From NCBI GenBank assembly GCA_902785055.1, contig CACZXG010000004.1:9358-58100 (forward strand): 48,743 nt of DNA. Direction: 5' to 3'. The position numbers and the translations under genes were made by a program. Below the pieces are notes generated by a model that saw only the letters and a list, made by a program, of their open reading frames with translations, was not told the DNA's origin and ran no database searches. This DNA is from an uncultured Lachnospiraceae bacterium. GTDB lineage: Bacteria > Bacillota > Clostridia > Lachnospirales > Lachnospiraceae. Positions 15,155 to 26,257 of this stretch are shown here, in pieces; positions within the stretch are counted from its first letter, which is position 1; each line of letters opens with the position of its first letter.

Positions 15155-16624
15155 ATGAATTTCGCTGAAGCAGCAAAGCTGGCTGCAAAATTTACAAGAA
15201 CTGAAAATGGTGCTGTGGCACTGAACACCACAGGCGATGCGAGACTGGATTTCTTCGGAACAGCAGGTTCTCTTCGCGGCGCGGATAAGGAGCGGATCAC
15301 CCGTCTTTTCTCCGAGGCCTACAAGGAAGATCCGCTTTTCGCGACGAAGATCGCGTTTTATGCAAGAGATATCAGGGGCGGACTTGGTGAAAGACAGACC
15401 TTCCGTACGATCCTGCAGTTTATGGCAAAATATCATCCGGAGGCACTTCGTCTGAATATGGATCTGGTCGGTGTATACGGCCGTTACGACGACCTGTACT
15501 GCCTGATCGGCACTCCTTTGGAGGACGAGATGTGGGCTTCTATGAAGAAGCAGTTTGAGGAGGACCGTGTGAACCTGCAGGCAGGAAACGCGATCTCCCT
15601 GCTCGCGAAGTGGATCAAGACCGCGGATGCTTCTTCCGAGAGAACCAGAAAGCTTGGCATCCTGACCGCACAGAAGCTCGGCTACTCTGTATATGAGTTC
15701 AAGCGTCTTGTGCGCGCGATGCGTAAGCACATCGGCGTTGTGGAAACGCTCATGTCCGCGGGACGCTGGGATGAGATCCGTTACAGCGCGGTACCTTCCA
15801 GAGCTATGATGATCTACAGAAATGCTTTTATGAAGCACGATAGAGAGCGCTACAGCGCTTTCGTCCAGAAGGCAGTGAGTGGTGCGGAGAAGATTCATTC
15901 CGCGACACTGTTTCCATACGACATCGTAGAAAAGATCATGAATATGAGCTGGGCGGGTTTCCATATCGTGGACAATGACGTGCTGGAAGCTCAGTGGCGT
16001 CAGCTGCCTGATTACGTGGAAGCAGGAACCAATGCGCTGGTAATTGCGGACACTTCCGGCTCTATGTACGGTAGACCAATGGCGACATCGGTCGGTCTGG
16101 CGGTATATTTTGCCGAGAGAAACACCGGACCTTACCACAACATGTTCATGTCCTTCTCCGGAACATCCAGAATCCAGGTGCTCAAGGGTGAGACCCTTGC
16201 GCAGAAGATCCGCAGCATCAACATGAGCGACTGGGCAGGCAATACGAATCTGCAGGCAGCTTTCGAGCATGTTCTGGAGATCGCGGTGAAGAACCATGTT
16301 GCGCAGAAGGATATGCCAAAGTCACTCGTTGTCATCTCCGATATGGAGATCGATTACTGCGGTAACAAGGACTGGACCTTCTATGAAAAGATGGCAAAGA
16401 GATTCAGAAAGTCCGGCTACCAGATCCCTAACATTATCTTCTGGAATGTGGCAAGCCGCCACGATGTTTTCCACGCCGACAAGAGCCGTACAGGCGTGCA
16501 GCTGGCAAGCGGCCAGTCCGCGGCGGTGTTCCGCCAGGTCATGCAGTGCGTCGGCATGAATCCTGTAGAAGCGATGGAGAAGATCATTAACTCCGAGAGA
16601 TATGAGGCGATCGCGATTGCCTGA
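15155..16624 (+). CDS. TROVE/vWA-type (Ro60-like, DUF2828-like) protein
   Basis: The 489-residue protein has an N-terminal helical-repeat TROVE-like region (DLFF-type FFGTAGSLRG, then ARDIRGGLGERQTF and LAKWIKTADASSERTRKL) and a C-terminal von Willebrand A domain with a MIDAS site D299-T-S-G-S303 (IADTSGSMYG) and a later DWAGNTN Thr site. Ro60-type proteins bind misfolded or Y-type small RNAs with the ring of helical repeats. The ATG at 15155 follows AAAGGAGG; longer frames upstream overlap the divergent leader. It stands alone between two terminated units, with a small minus-strand transcription unit just downstream. Confidence 0.85.
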   Translation: MNFAEAAKLAAKFTRTENGAVALNTTGDARLDFFGTAGSLRGADKERITRLFSEAYKEDPLFATKIAFYARDIRGGLGERQTFRTILQFMAKYHPEALRLNMDLVGVYGRYDDLYCLIGTPLEDEMWASMKKQFEEDRVNLQAGNAISLLAKWIKTADASSERTRKLGILTAQKLGYSVYEFKRLVRAMRKHIGVVETLMSAGRWDEIRYSAVPSRAMMIYRNAFMKHDRERYSAFVQKAVSGAEKIHSATLFPYDIVEKIMNMSWAGFHIVDNDVLEAQWRQLPDYVEAGTNALVIADTSGSMYGRPMATSVGLAVYFAERNTGPYHNMFMSFSGTSRIQVLKGETLAQKIRSINMSDWAGNTNLQAAFEHVLEIAVKNHVAQKDMPKSLVVISDMEIDYCGNKDWTFYEKMAKRFRKSGYQIPNIIFWNVASRHDVFHADKSRTGVQLASGQSAAVFRQVMQCVGMNPVEAMEKIINSERYEAIAIA

Positions 16625-16644
16625 GACAAAAAAGACGAAAAGAT

Positions 16645-16676
16645 ACCGCTTTCCTGAAAGGGGAAGCGGTTTTTTA
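16645..16676 (+). terminator. Terminator of the TROVE gene
   Basis: ACCGCTTTCC pairs with GGGGAAGCGGT around a TGAAA loop, then six T. Confidence 0.85.
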
Positions 16677-16739
16677 TGCGGAGAAACAGCATACGTATGG
16701 TATTATATTCATATGGAGATACGAAAAAGCGCAAAAAAA

Positions 16740-16774
16740 AGAGGTATCCGACTTTCTCGTCATCGGATACCTCT
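16740..16774 (-). terminator. Perfect-stem terminator of the small unit
   Basis: AGAGGTATCCGA and TCGGATACCTCT form a perfect 12-bp stem with an 11-base loop; the minus strand continues into eight T. It ends transcripts coming from the right. Confidence 0.85.
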
Positions 16775-16799
16775 ATTCTGAAAATACCTGCAATTTCAT
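16773..16799 (-). CDS. Eight-residue peptide frame with strong ribosome site
   Basis: AAAGGAGGT (16815-16807) stands seven bases before an ATG that opens MKLQVFSE and a TAG. The stop codon overlaps the first bases of the terminator stem, so a ribosome reaching it would cover the hairpin, which is the geometry of a translational attenuator or leader peptide. There is no gene downstream of the terminator on this strand to be controlled. Whether the peptide is the product or only an RNA-stabilising frame is open. Confidence 0.4.
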   Translation of the reverse strand: MKLQVFSE

Positions 16800-16893
16800 T
16801 TACGTGACCTCCTTTTGTTTATTCAGTCGGCTTTTAGTTCTATAATTAAGTAGAAGGCTTGTCAGCCGATATGCCTTTTCTTTTGTTAAGTCT

Positions 16894-16950
16894 ATTATAA
16901 CAAAGATCTGACAATAAGCAAGTAAAAAATAAAATTATCTGTAAATACAG
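16894..16950 (-). promoter_or_regulatory. Promoter of the small unit, with palindrome
   Basis: On the minus strand TTGCTT (16921-16916), 16 bases, TATAAT (16899-16894). Upstream lies the palindrome CTGTA-AA-TACAG (16939-16950), and a looser ACAGAC/GTCTGT pair extends to about 16972. These sites lie between this unit and the plus-strand FAD gene and could serve either. Confidence 0.55.
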
Positions 16951-17011
16951 ACTTTTTAATACAATTGTCTGTTTAGTGCAGAGTAAATCTATTATGAAAG
17001 AGGAGTTTTAT

Positions 17012-18373
17012 ATGTACGATGTGATCATTGTCGGAGCCGGGCCCGGCGGTATCTTTACAGCATACGAACTGGCGGAGAAAAAGCCGGGACTTAAGGTGGC
17101 GGTGTTTGAGATGGGGCATGAACTGAAAAAGCGTAAATGTCCGATCGACGGGGACAAGGTCAAATCCTGTATTCACTGCAAGAGCTGTTCTATTATGAGC
17201 GGCTTCGGAGGGGCAGGAGCTTTTTCCGACGGAAAATATAATATTACCAACGATTTCGGCGGAACGCTGCACGAATATATAGGAAAGAAAACGGCGATCG
17301 AGCTGATGCAATACGTGGATAAGATCAATCTGCGCTTTGGCGGAGAGGGGACCAGACTCTATTCCACTGCAGGCACCTCGATCAAGAAGAAGTGCCTACA
17401 GAATGATCTGCACCTTCTGGACGCTTCCGTCCGTCACCTCGGAACGGACATCAACTACATTGTCCTGGAGCACCTGTATGATTATTTAAAGGACAGGGTG
17501 GATTTCTATTTTGACAAAGCCGTGAAAGATGTTGAAAAGACAGAAAACGGATTTGCGGTCCACTGCGGGGACAAGGTGTATGAGAGCCGCAAATGTGTGA
17601 TCTCCGCCGGCCGCAGCGGCAGTAAATGGATGGAATCGGTTTGCCGTTCGCTCGACATCGGGACCAAGTCCAACAGGGTCGATATCGGAGTGCGCGTGGA
17701 ATTGCCGGCGGAAGTATTCTCCCATCTGACAGACGAGCTGTATGAGAGCAAGATCGTCTACCGCACGAAGGAGTACGGAGATCTTGTCCGCACGTTCTGC
17801 ATGAATCCCAAAGGCGTAGTGGTCAATGAAAACACCAATGGTATTGTGACAGTGAACGGACACAGCTATGAGGATCCGGAGCGCCAGACAGGAAACACCA
17901 ATTTCGCGCTGCTTGTGGCCAAGCATTTTTCAGAGCCTTTTAAGGATTCTAACGGATACGGCGAGAGCATTGCCAGGCTGAGCAATATGCTCGGAGGCGG
18001 CGTGATCGTTCAGCGCTTCGGAGATCTGATCCGCGGGCGCAGAAGTACAAAGAGCCGTATAGAGGAATCGTTCACCGTGCCGACCCTGAATGCGGCAGCG
18101 GGCGATCTCAGTCTCGTTCTCCCCAAGCGGATTCTCGACGGAATAATCGAGATGATCTATGCTCTGGATAAGATCGCTCCCGGAACGGCCAATGAGGACA
18201 CGCTGCTCTATGGCGTGGAAGTCAAGTTTTACAATATGGAAGTAAAGGTAGACGAGAATCTGATGACCAAGTACGAGGGCCTTTACGTGATCGGAGACGG
18301 CAGCGGCATCACACACTCACTTTCACACGCTTCAGCGAGCGGGATCTACGTCGCAAGACAGATCGCTAAATGA
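17012..18373 (+). CDS. FAD-dependent dehydrogenase (COG2509-like)
   Basis: The 453-residue protein starts with a dinucleotide-binding fold (VIIVGAGPGGIFTAYEL, residues 4-20) and ends with a second FAD contact segment (YVIGDGSGITHSLSHAS). A KSCIHCKSC cysteine cluster near residue 50 and a GFGGAGAFSDGKYN segment are typical of the uncharacterised FAD dehydrogenase family COG2509. It probably transfers electrons between NAD(P)H or an organic substrate and another acceptor in the cytoplasm. The start at 17012 follows GAGGAG; frames back to 16976 have no site. Confidence 0.85.
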   Translation: MYDVIIVGAGPGGIFTAYELAEKKPGLKVAVFEMGHELKKRKCPIDGDKVKSCIHCKSCSIMSGFGGAGAFSDGKYNITNDFGGTLHEYIGKKTAIELMQYVDKINLRFGGEGTRLYSTAGTSIKKKCLQNDLHLLDASVRHLGTDINYIVLEHLYDYLKDRVDFYFDKAVKDVEKTENGFAVHCGDKVYESRKCVISAGRSGSKWMESVCRSLDIGTKSNRVDIGVRVELPAEVFSHLTDELYESKIVYRTKEYGDLVRTFCMNPKGVVVNENTNGIVTVNGHSYEDPERQTGNTNFALLVAKHFSEPFKDSNGYGESIARLSNMLGGGVIVQRFGDLIRGRRSTKSRIEESFTVPTLNAAAGDLSLVLPKRILDGIIEMIYALDKIAPGTANEDTLLYGVEVKFYNMEVKVDENLMTKYEGLYVIGDGSGITHSLSHASASGIYVARQIAK

Positions 18374-18399
18374 CCGGATAGGGGGAAAGGGGATCGATT

Positions 18400-19419
18400 A
18401 TGATATATAATGGAAATGCGGAAGCTTTTAAGAAGTTCAGGGAGATCAGCGTTCTCGATATTCAGCCGCTGAGGATCGGACAGGTGGAGGACACAGAGGC
18501 GGCGACGGGCATGACGGTCCTGATCAGCGATGAGGGGATGCGGGCCGGGCTGGATGTGCGCGGCGGCGGACCGGCTTCCAGAGACAGCCAGATGCTAAAC
18601 CCGCTGATGTCCATGCAGAAGATTCACGCGGTTGTCCTCTCGGGCGGCAGCGCTTTCGGACTCGGCGCGGGGAACGGCGTCATGCAGTATCTCGAAGAGC
18701 ATGATATAGGTTTTGACACCGGCGTTGCCAAGGTCCCGCTGGTAGTACAGTCGGACATCTATGATCTCACAGTGGGTTCGGCAGCAGTGAGGCCGGACAG
18801 CAAAATGGGATATGCGGCGGCAAAAGCGGCTTTTGAGACGCCCAACTATAAAGACGGCAATTATGGCGCAGGCTGCGGCGCTTCCGTCGGAAAGATCGGC
18901 GGAATGGAAACCGCTATGAAGACAGGTGTGGGCAGTTACGCGATCCAGATCGGGGAACTGCAGATCGGTGCGATCGTGGTGCTCAACGCACTGGGCGACA
19001 TCTACGACTGGAAGAGCGGAGCGCAGGTCGCGGGCCTGTTAAGTGAGGATAAAACAGAGCTGCGGAGCACTTTGGCGAAGATGAGCAGCTCTATCGAAGC
19101 CGTAGAGAACAAGTTTACCGGCAATACGACGATCGCCGCGGTCATAACAAACGGACATTTTGACAAGGCCCAGCTGTGCAAGATCGCAGGAGTGGCGCAC
19201 AACGGATATGCCCGCGCGATCAATCCGGTGCATACATCCGCGGATGGTGACAGTATCTACGCGGTTTCTGTAGGAGAAGTGAACGCGGACCAGGATCTGG
19301 TCGCCGCTCTCGGCGCAGAGGTTCTGAGCGAGGCGATCCTGAGAGCAGTCACTTCAGCAGACAGCGCATACGGTCTTCCCAGCGCTTCGGAACTGGGTTT
19401 TGTGGAAAAAAGCAATTGA
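18400..19419 (+). CDS. P1-family (S58, DmpA/NylC-type) aminopeptidase or hydrolase
   Basis: The 339-residue Ntn-like hydrolase shows the family features: an N-terminal GGGPASRDSQML segment, the SGGSAFGLGAGNGV loop, and the self-cleavage site N242-T243 in GNTTIAAVI, where the new N-terminal Thr becomes the nucleophile. Relatives are D-aminopeptidases, beta-peptidases and nylon-oligomer hydrolases. It lies 26 bases behind the FAD gene and 42 before ridA, so these probably form one transcript. The natural substrate is unknown. Confidence 0.88.
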   Translation: MIYNGNAEAFKKFREISVLDIQPLRIGQVEDTEAATGMTVLISDEGMRAGLDVRGGGPASRDSQMLNPLMSMQKIHAVVLSGGSAFGLGAGNGVMQYLEEHDIGFDTGVAKVPLVVQSDIYDLTVGSAAVRPDSKMGYAAAKAAFETPNYKDGNYGAGCGASVGKIGGMETAMKTGVGSYAIQIGELQIGAIVVLNALGDIYDWKSGAQVAGLLSEDKTELRSTLAKMSSSIEAVENKFTGNTTIAAVITNGHFDKAQLCKIAGVAHNGYARAINPVHTSADGDSIYAVSVGEVNADQDLVAALGAEVLSEAILRAVTSADSAYGLPSASELGFVEKSN

Positions 19420-19461
19420 AACAGCGGACTTAAGCAGTCCGTAGATGAAAGGAGATATGCT

Positions 19462-19830
19462 ATGAAAGTGATCAGCACGACAAACGCGCCCGGCGCGATC
19501 GGCCCCTATTCCCAGGGATTTGTGGCAAACGGAATGGTCTTTACTTCCGGTCAGATCCCGATCGATCCTGCTACAGGCGAGATGCCGGAGGGCATTAAAG
19601 AGCAGGCGGAGCAGAGCTGCAGGAATGTGATCGCTATTTTGGAAGCGGCGGGATCCGGAGCAGAGAAGGTGATCAAGACGACATGTTTTCTGGCCGAGAT
19701 GTCAGACTTTGCCGCTTTCAACGAAGTTTATGCGAAGTATTTCACTTCCAAGCCCGCCAGAAGCTGCGTCGCTGTGAAGCAGATCCCCAAGGGCGCGCTC
19801 TGCGAGATCGAATGCATTGCTGAGGCGTAA
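19462..19830 (+). CDS. ridA: RidA family reactive enamine/imine deaminase
   Basis: The 122-residue product is full-length for RidA: KVISTTNAPGAIGPYSQG at the N-terminus, GQIPIDPATGEMP, and the conserved Arg in KPARSCVAVKQIPKGALCEIE. RidA hydrolyses reactive 2-aminoacrylate-type enamines to keto acids and ammonia, protecting PLP enzymes. GAAAGGAGATATG precedes the start. The neighbouring P1 hydrolase and FAD protein do not define a specific pathway. Confidence 0.92.
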   Translation: MKVISTTNAPGAIGPYSQGFVANGMVFTSGQIPIDPATGEMPEGIKEQAEQSCRNVIAILEAAGSGAEKVIKTTCFLAEMSDFAAFNEVYAKYFTSKPARSCVAVKQIPKGALCEIECIAEA

Positions 19831-19898
19831 GAGTCAGAAAAATAATAGAAGTTGAAATCGGACGAGAGTCCGGAGTGTTCGGACAGGGAGCAGGGATT

Positions 19899-22344
<2,446 letters not shown>

Positions 22345-22408
22345 GAGATAAGATCAGGCAGGCGGCCATCGCGGGTGCGGTGGCCGTTATGTGTAAGAAG
22401 GGAGTAGA

Positions 22409-23524
22409 ATGATCGCCAAAAATCAGATCTGGAAACTTTATGGAACTGAATATAAGGAGATGACCAGGGAACTGCTCTCCAAGACGGATCTCGCCGGGCT
22501 GATCGGGGACAGGAAAAAGAGGGTCGCCATCAAGCCGAACCTGGTGGTCGCCTCCCCTGCGGAGTTCGGCGCCACTACGCACCCCGAAGTGGTGGCGGGA
22601 ATCGTAGAATATCTGCATGAAAATCAGTTTGAGAACATTGTAATTGTGGAGGGATCCTGGGTCGGAGACCGCACTTCCGACGCATTTAAATACTGCGGAT
22701 ACAGGGAACTCTGCGCCAGGTATAATGTGCCCTTTATTGACGGGCAGAAGGAAAAGTGGCACGCTCTCGACTGCGCCGGAATGAAGCTGAATGTCATTAA
22801 CGCAGTGGACAGTATCGATTTCCTGATCAATGTGCCGGTGCTCAAGGGACACTGTCAGACTAAAATGACCTGTTCGCTCAAAAACCTCAAGGGACTTATT
22901 CCCAACACGGAGAAATCACGTTTTCACCGCATGGGTCTGCACAAACCGATCGCACATCTGCAGGCCGGGATCCGGCAGGACTTCATCGTTGTGGACCATA
23001 TCTGCGGAGACCTGGATTTTGAAGAGGGCGGTAATCCGGTGGTGCGCAACTGTGTAATGGCGGCGGTGGACCCGGTGCTGGTGGACAGCTATGCCTGCAG
23101 TCTTCTGCATTACACACCGGATGATGTGCCTTATGTGAGGATGTCTGAGCAGTTGGGGATCGGATCGGCTGATCTTGATTCCGCGCAGATCATCGACCTG
23201 GGCGGCTTCCATGGATATGCCGGCAAGGAAATGAAGGAAGATCTCCCCCGGGAGCACAAGATCCTGGAAGTTTCTTACGCCGTCAACGAAGTAGATTCCT
23301 GCAGCGCCTGCTACGCGAGCCTTACCGGCGCGCTGTGGAGACTCAAGGAGGAGGGGCTTCTTGACAAACTGGATACGCCGATCGGTATCGGTCAGGGCAT
23401 GCAGGGCAAAACCGGAAAACTGGGTGTAGGAAAGTGCACAAAAGACTTCGACGTGTGCATCATGGGATGTCCTCCGGACGAGGATAAGATCTATAATGAA
23501 TTAAAGGCATATATACAGCGCTGA
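22409..23524 (+). CDS. DUF362-domain protein
   Basis: The 371-residue product has the DUF362 core: KKRVAIKPNLVV, a HPEVVAGIVEYL helix, the INVPVLKGHCQTKMTCSLKN segment and the GLHKPIAHLQAGI segment. The function of the family is not established; some members carry ferredoxin domains, but here only scattered Cys (DSCSACYASL, GKCTKDF, MGCPP) are seen near the C-terminus and no CxxCxxC cluster. It may bind a metal. It follows the GH1 gene by 64 bases and is the last gene before a terminator. Confidence 0.8.
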   Translation: MIAKNQIWKLYGTEYKEMTRELLSKTDLAGLIGDRKKRVAIKPNLVVASPAEFGATTHPEVVAGIVEYLHENQFENIVIVEGSWVGDRTSDAFKYCGYRELCARYNVPFIDGQKEKWHALDCAGMKLNVINAVDSIDFLINVPVLKGHCQTKMTCSLKNLKGLIPNTEKSRFHRMGLHKPIAHLQAGIRQDFIVVDHICGDLDFEEGGNPVVRNCVMAAVDPVLVDSYACSLLHYTPDDVPYVRMSEQLGIGSADLDSAQIIDLGGFHGYAGKEMKEDLPREHKILEVSYAVNEVDSCSACYASLTGALWRLKEEGLLDKLDTPIGIGQGMQGKTGKLGVGKCTKDFDVCIMGCPPDEDKIYNELKAYIQR

Positions 23525-23554
23525 GCCGTTAAAACTAAACGGACAACAGACAAA

Positions 23555-23602
23555 AAATCTCCTGTAAAGGCGGGGTGATCCCGGATTTACAGGAGATTTC
23601 TT
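23555..23602. terminator. Bidirectional terminator
   Basis: AAATCTCCTGTAAA and TTTACAGGAGATTT form a perfect 14-bp stem with A-rich and T-rich flanks, serving DUF362 and the converging GH13 gene. Confidence 0.9.
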
Positions 23603-23610
23603 ATTATTTC

Positions 23611-25191
23611 TTATTTCATTACAACGAAGGACTGGGCGCCGACGGTGAGAACGCCGTTTTCGAAGGAAGTCCTGCCCAGTTCGAACAGCACGCTGCCGTC
23701 AAGTTTCGCGGCCGCGGAAGCGGGGAGTGTGACGGACTGCTCACTGCCTGCGGGATTCACTGCGCAGAGAAGGTCACCGCGCCTGTAGACGAAAGGCTTT
23801 CCGGCTTCGCTGCACACGACCTTAAAGTCCGCGTCTGCCTGCAGGTCTTCTTCCTGATGGCGAAGCGTCAGGATTGCGCGTACGGTGTTCAGAAGGGATG
23901 CGGGATCCTTTTCCTGCGCCGCAACGGTAGGGGCATCCTCGCTGCTGTCTACCGGAAGATAGAGATCAGAGGCCTCGCCTTCGGAGAAGCCCAGGTTTGC
24001 GCCGCCATCCCACTGCATGGGGGTTCTTGCGCCTGTGCGGAAGTAGCCGCCCTCCTTGGTGGGCACATCGAGGTACTTCATACCGATCTCGTCGCCATAG
24101 TACAGGAAAGGCACTCCGGGAAGTGTGAACAGGAAGGAATAAGCGAGCTTAAGCTCTGTCGAATCCAGGTTGAAGCTGGGGCGGATCGTGTCGTGGTTGC
24201 AGGTCAGAACGGAGATATAGCCCAGATCTTTGGTGTCCTCGTACCAGTCCAGATACTGGTCAAGGAAACGGGTTATGCTGCCGCCTGCATCTTTCTTGAA
24301 GTAACTGTGATCCTCTGCGTTCCTGTCTCCGTGAATGCTGCCGCCGTGGTTGTAATAGTCGCGCATCAGTGTGGAGTAACCGCCGCCCTGCTCGTTGAGA
24401 ACGAAGTCCATGTCGTAGCCGCAGCGCAGGGACAGGGAAGGATTGCTCCATTCGGAAACCATCGCGGCGTCCGGGAACTCGAGGTCCAGCATACGGCGCA
24501 CATCTTTCCAGATCGCGCTGGTACCGGTCTTCTTCTCATCGTCGTTTTTGACCAGTGAGGCGGCCATGTCTACGCGGAAGCCGTCGCAGCCGTGGGAGAG
24601 CCAGAACCGCATGATGTCTTTGAGCGCTTCGCGGGTCGCGATCGCCGCCGGATCGCGGAAACTCTTCTGCCAGGGCTCGGTCATCTTGTAGAAACCGTAA
24701 TTGAGGGCGGGCTGGCATTTGAAGAAGTTCAAAATATAGCAGCCGCTTCTCTCGCTCTCACCGCCGACATAGGGAAGCCCGCCGGCGCCCCGGAAGCAGA
24801 AATCCGTCCAGATGAAGCGGTCGGAGTATTCGTTTTTCTCTGCCTTCTGACTTTTGACAAACCAGGGGTGCTCCTCGGAAGTATGACCGGGAACCAGGTC
24901 CAGAAGGACCCGGATGCCCTTCTCATGGGCCTTTTCAAAGAGACGGTAAAGATCTTCGTTAGTGCCGTAGCGGGGCGCCACTTTTTTGTAATCGCGGACG
25001 TCGTAACCGGCGTCTTTAAAGGGGGAGTCGTAGCAGGGATTGATCCAGAGCGCATTGCACCCAAGACTCTTTATATAATCCAGCTTTTCGATGATCCCGT
25101 TAATATCTCCGATGCCGTCACCGTTTGTATCCCTGAAAGACTGGGGATAGATCTCATAGAAAACAGTGTCTTTTAACCACTTTGCTGCCAT
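23611..25191 (-). CDS. GH13 alpha-glucosidase/alpha-amylase family enzyme
   Basis: The 526-residue enzyme has the GH13 barrel motifs: DTNGDGIGDINGI calcium loop near residue 21, nucleophile D208 in GFRVDMA, acid/base E247 in VSEWSN and D334 in CNHDTI, followed by a C-terminal beta domain. No signal peptide, so it acts inside the cell on imported alpha-glucosides. GGAGGAATT before the ATG at 25191 sets the start; a longer frame to 25296 is not supported. It is divergent from an AraC regulator, which probably controls it. Confidence 0.9.
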   Translation of the reverse strand: MAAKWLKDTVFYEIYPQSFRDTNGDGIGDINGIIEKLDYIKSLGCNALWINPCYDSPFKDAGYDVRDYKKVAPRYGTNEDLYRLFEKAHEKGIRVLLDLVPGHTSEEHPWFVKSQKAEKNEYSDRFIWTDFCFRGAGGLPYVGGESERSGCYILNFFKCQPALNYGFYKMTEPWQKSFRDPAAIATREALKDIMRFWLSHGCDGFRVDMAASLVKNDDEKKTGTSAIWKDVRRMLDLEFPDAAMVSEWSNPSLSLRCGYDMDFVLNEQGGGYSTLMRDYYNHGGSIHGDRNAEDHSYFKKDAGGSITRFLDQYLDWYEDTKDLGYISVLTCNHDTIRPSFNLDSTELKLAYSFLFTLPGVPFLYYGDEIGMKYLDVPTKEGGYFRTGARTPMQWDGGANLGFSEGEASDLYLPVDSSEDAPTVAAQEKDPASLLNTVRAILTLRHQEEDLQADADFKVVCSEAGKPFVYRRGDLLCAVNPAGSEQSVTLPASAAAKLDGSVLFELGRTSFENGVLTVGAQSFVVMK

Positions 25192-25249
25192 TTGTAATTC
25201 CTCCATATAAACAAGAGAATGAGTGTGTTTATGTATTGCGGCGGGTTTA

Positions 25250-25318
25250 TTGCAGTGCCCTGCCTGTGATAGTATAATACGATAAAAGAAGGACACGATT
25301 CTTGCGATATTGCAGGAA
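25250..25318 (+). promoter_or_regulatory. Promoter of the AraC gene and inverted repeat
   Basis: TTGCAG (25250-25255), 17 bases, TATAAT (25273-25278) is a near-ideal promoter. Downstream TTCTTGC-GATATT-GCAGGAA (25299-25318) is an inverted repeat with one mismatch, a candidate operator between the divergent GH13 and AraC genes. Confidence 0.65.
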
Positions 25319-25356
25319 TTTCTAACAGGATTCTATGATTTTTATGAGAGGTGAGC

Positions 25357-26253
25357 ATGCCGGGAACAACGAATCAGGCCGCGGTGAGAGAAAAAGCGCG
25401 GCACGGCGATATTTTCCTGCCGGTGAACAGCTACCATTGCCTGGTGCCCGTGACATACAGAGAGCTCGCGCTTCACTGGCACGAAGAGATGGAGATCACG
25501 CTGATCCGTGAGGGGACGTCGGACTACCGTGTCGGGCAGGAGCCGTTTCGCGCAGAGGAGGGTGATATCATTCTGATCCCGCCTTACTGCACGCACTCCG
25601 CGTATGAGATCCCCGGCAGGACAATGGTCTCAGACAGCCTGGTCTTTCATCTGGATCTGCTCGGGGCGCAGGGACAGGATCTGTCTGCCTCCAAATATCT
25701 GAGGCCGCTGGCAGAAGGCCAGCTGCAGATGCCGGAGGTGATCCGCGCTTCCGACAGAGGCTACCGGGAGATCAAAGAGACCTTTCTGGGCGCGCTGGAT
25801 TGTTTCCGGAACCGTCCGCCTTTCTATGAGATGCGGCTGAGGGAGAACCTGCTCCATGTCATCATCCTGCTGTTTGAGTTCGGCTATATCCGGGAACCGC
25901 AGGAGGGACACAGCACTTTCATTAACCGGCTCCAGCTCAGGAATGCCCTGCAGTATATCGCAGAGCATTACCGCGAAAAGATCAGGGTGGCGGACCTGGC
26001 AGGCCTGAGCGGGTTCAGCGAGAGCTATTTTATGAGCTTTTTCAAGCAGTATGTGGGCATGAGCTGCATTCAGTATATTAATCACTACCGGGTCCAGAAG
26101 GCGGCGCACGCGCTCGAGGAGACCTCACAGCCGGTGATGGAGATCGCGATGGACCACGGATTTGACAATATTTCCTATTTCAATCTGCAGTTCAGGAAAG
26201 AATTCGGCATGACGCCGCGCGAATTTCGCAGTCAGCACAGAAAGGGGGCGTGA
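25357..26253 (+). CDS. AraC-family regulator with cupin sensor domain
   Basis: The 298-residue protein has an N-terminal cupin (HWHEEMEITLIREG near residue 38, then EEGDIILIPPYCTHS near 65) and a C-terminal double helix-turn-helix (IRVADLAGLSGFSESYFMSF, then VMEIAMDHGFDNISYFNLQF) with the FGMTPREFR end. Such regulators sense a sugar and activate or repress adjacent genes. It is divergent from the GH13 enzyme and four bases upstream of a WYL-domain regulator, so two regulators are co-transcribed. AGAGGTGA before the ATG at 25357 sets the start over a GTG at 25351. Confidence 0.9.
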   Translation: MPGTTNQAAVREKARHGDIFLPVNSYHCLVPVTYRELALHWHEEMEITLIREGTSDYRVGQEPFRAEEGDIILIPPYCTHSAYEIPGRTMVSDSLVFHLDLLGAQGQDLSASKYLRPLAEGQLQMPEVIRASDRGYREIKETFLGALDCFRNRPPFYEMRLRENLLHVIILLFEFGYIREPQEGHSTFINRLQLRNALQYIAEHYREKIRVADLAGLSGFSESYFMSFFKQYVGMSCIQYINHYRVQKAAHALEETSQPVMEIAMDHGFDNISYFNLQFRKEFGMTPREFRSQHRKGA

Positions 26254-26257
26254 GCAG

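Larger units (their letters stand above)
16733..16888 (-). ncRNA. Small minus-strand transcription unit beside the TROVE gene
   Basis: A promoter at 16921-16894 and a perfect 12-bp terminator hairpin at 16774-16740 (followed by eight T on the minus strand) delimit an RNA of about 155 bases. Within it TCGGCT (near 16868) can pair with AGCCGA (near 16827), and a strong ribosome site heads an eight-codon frame. No longer frame fits. It may be a small regulatory RNA, a short-peptide mRNA, or an RNA partner of the TROVE protein; the tRNA-like T-loop of known bacterial Y RNAs is not evident. Confidence 0.55.

Noticed and set aside
23575-24558. 327-codon plus-strand frame opposite the GH13 gene
   Set aside because: It begins inside a terminator and is antisense to catalytic motifs of GH13; treated as a shadow.
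25351-25356. GTG start for the AraC gene
   Set aside because: The ribosome site AGAGGTGA overlaps this codon; the ATG at 25357 has better spacing.
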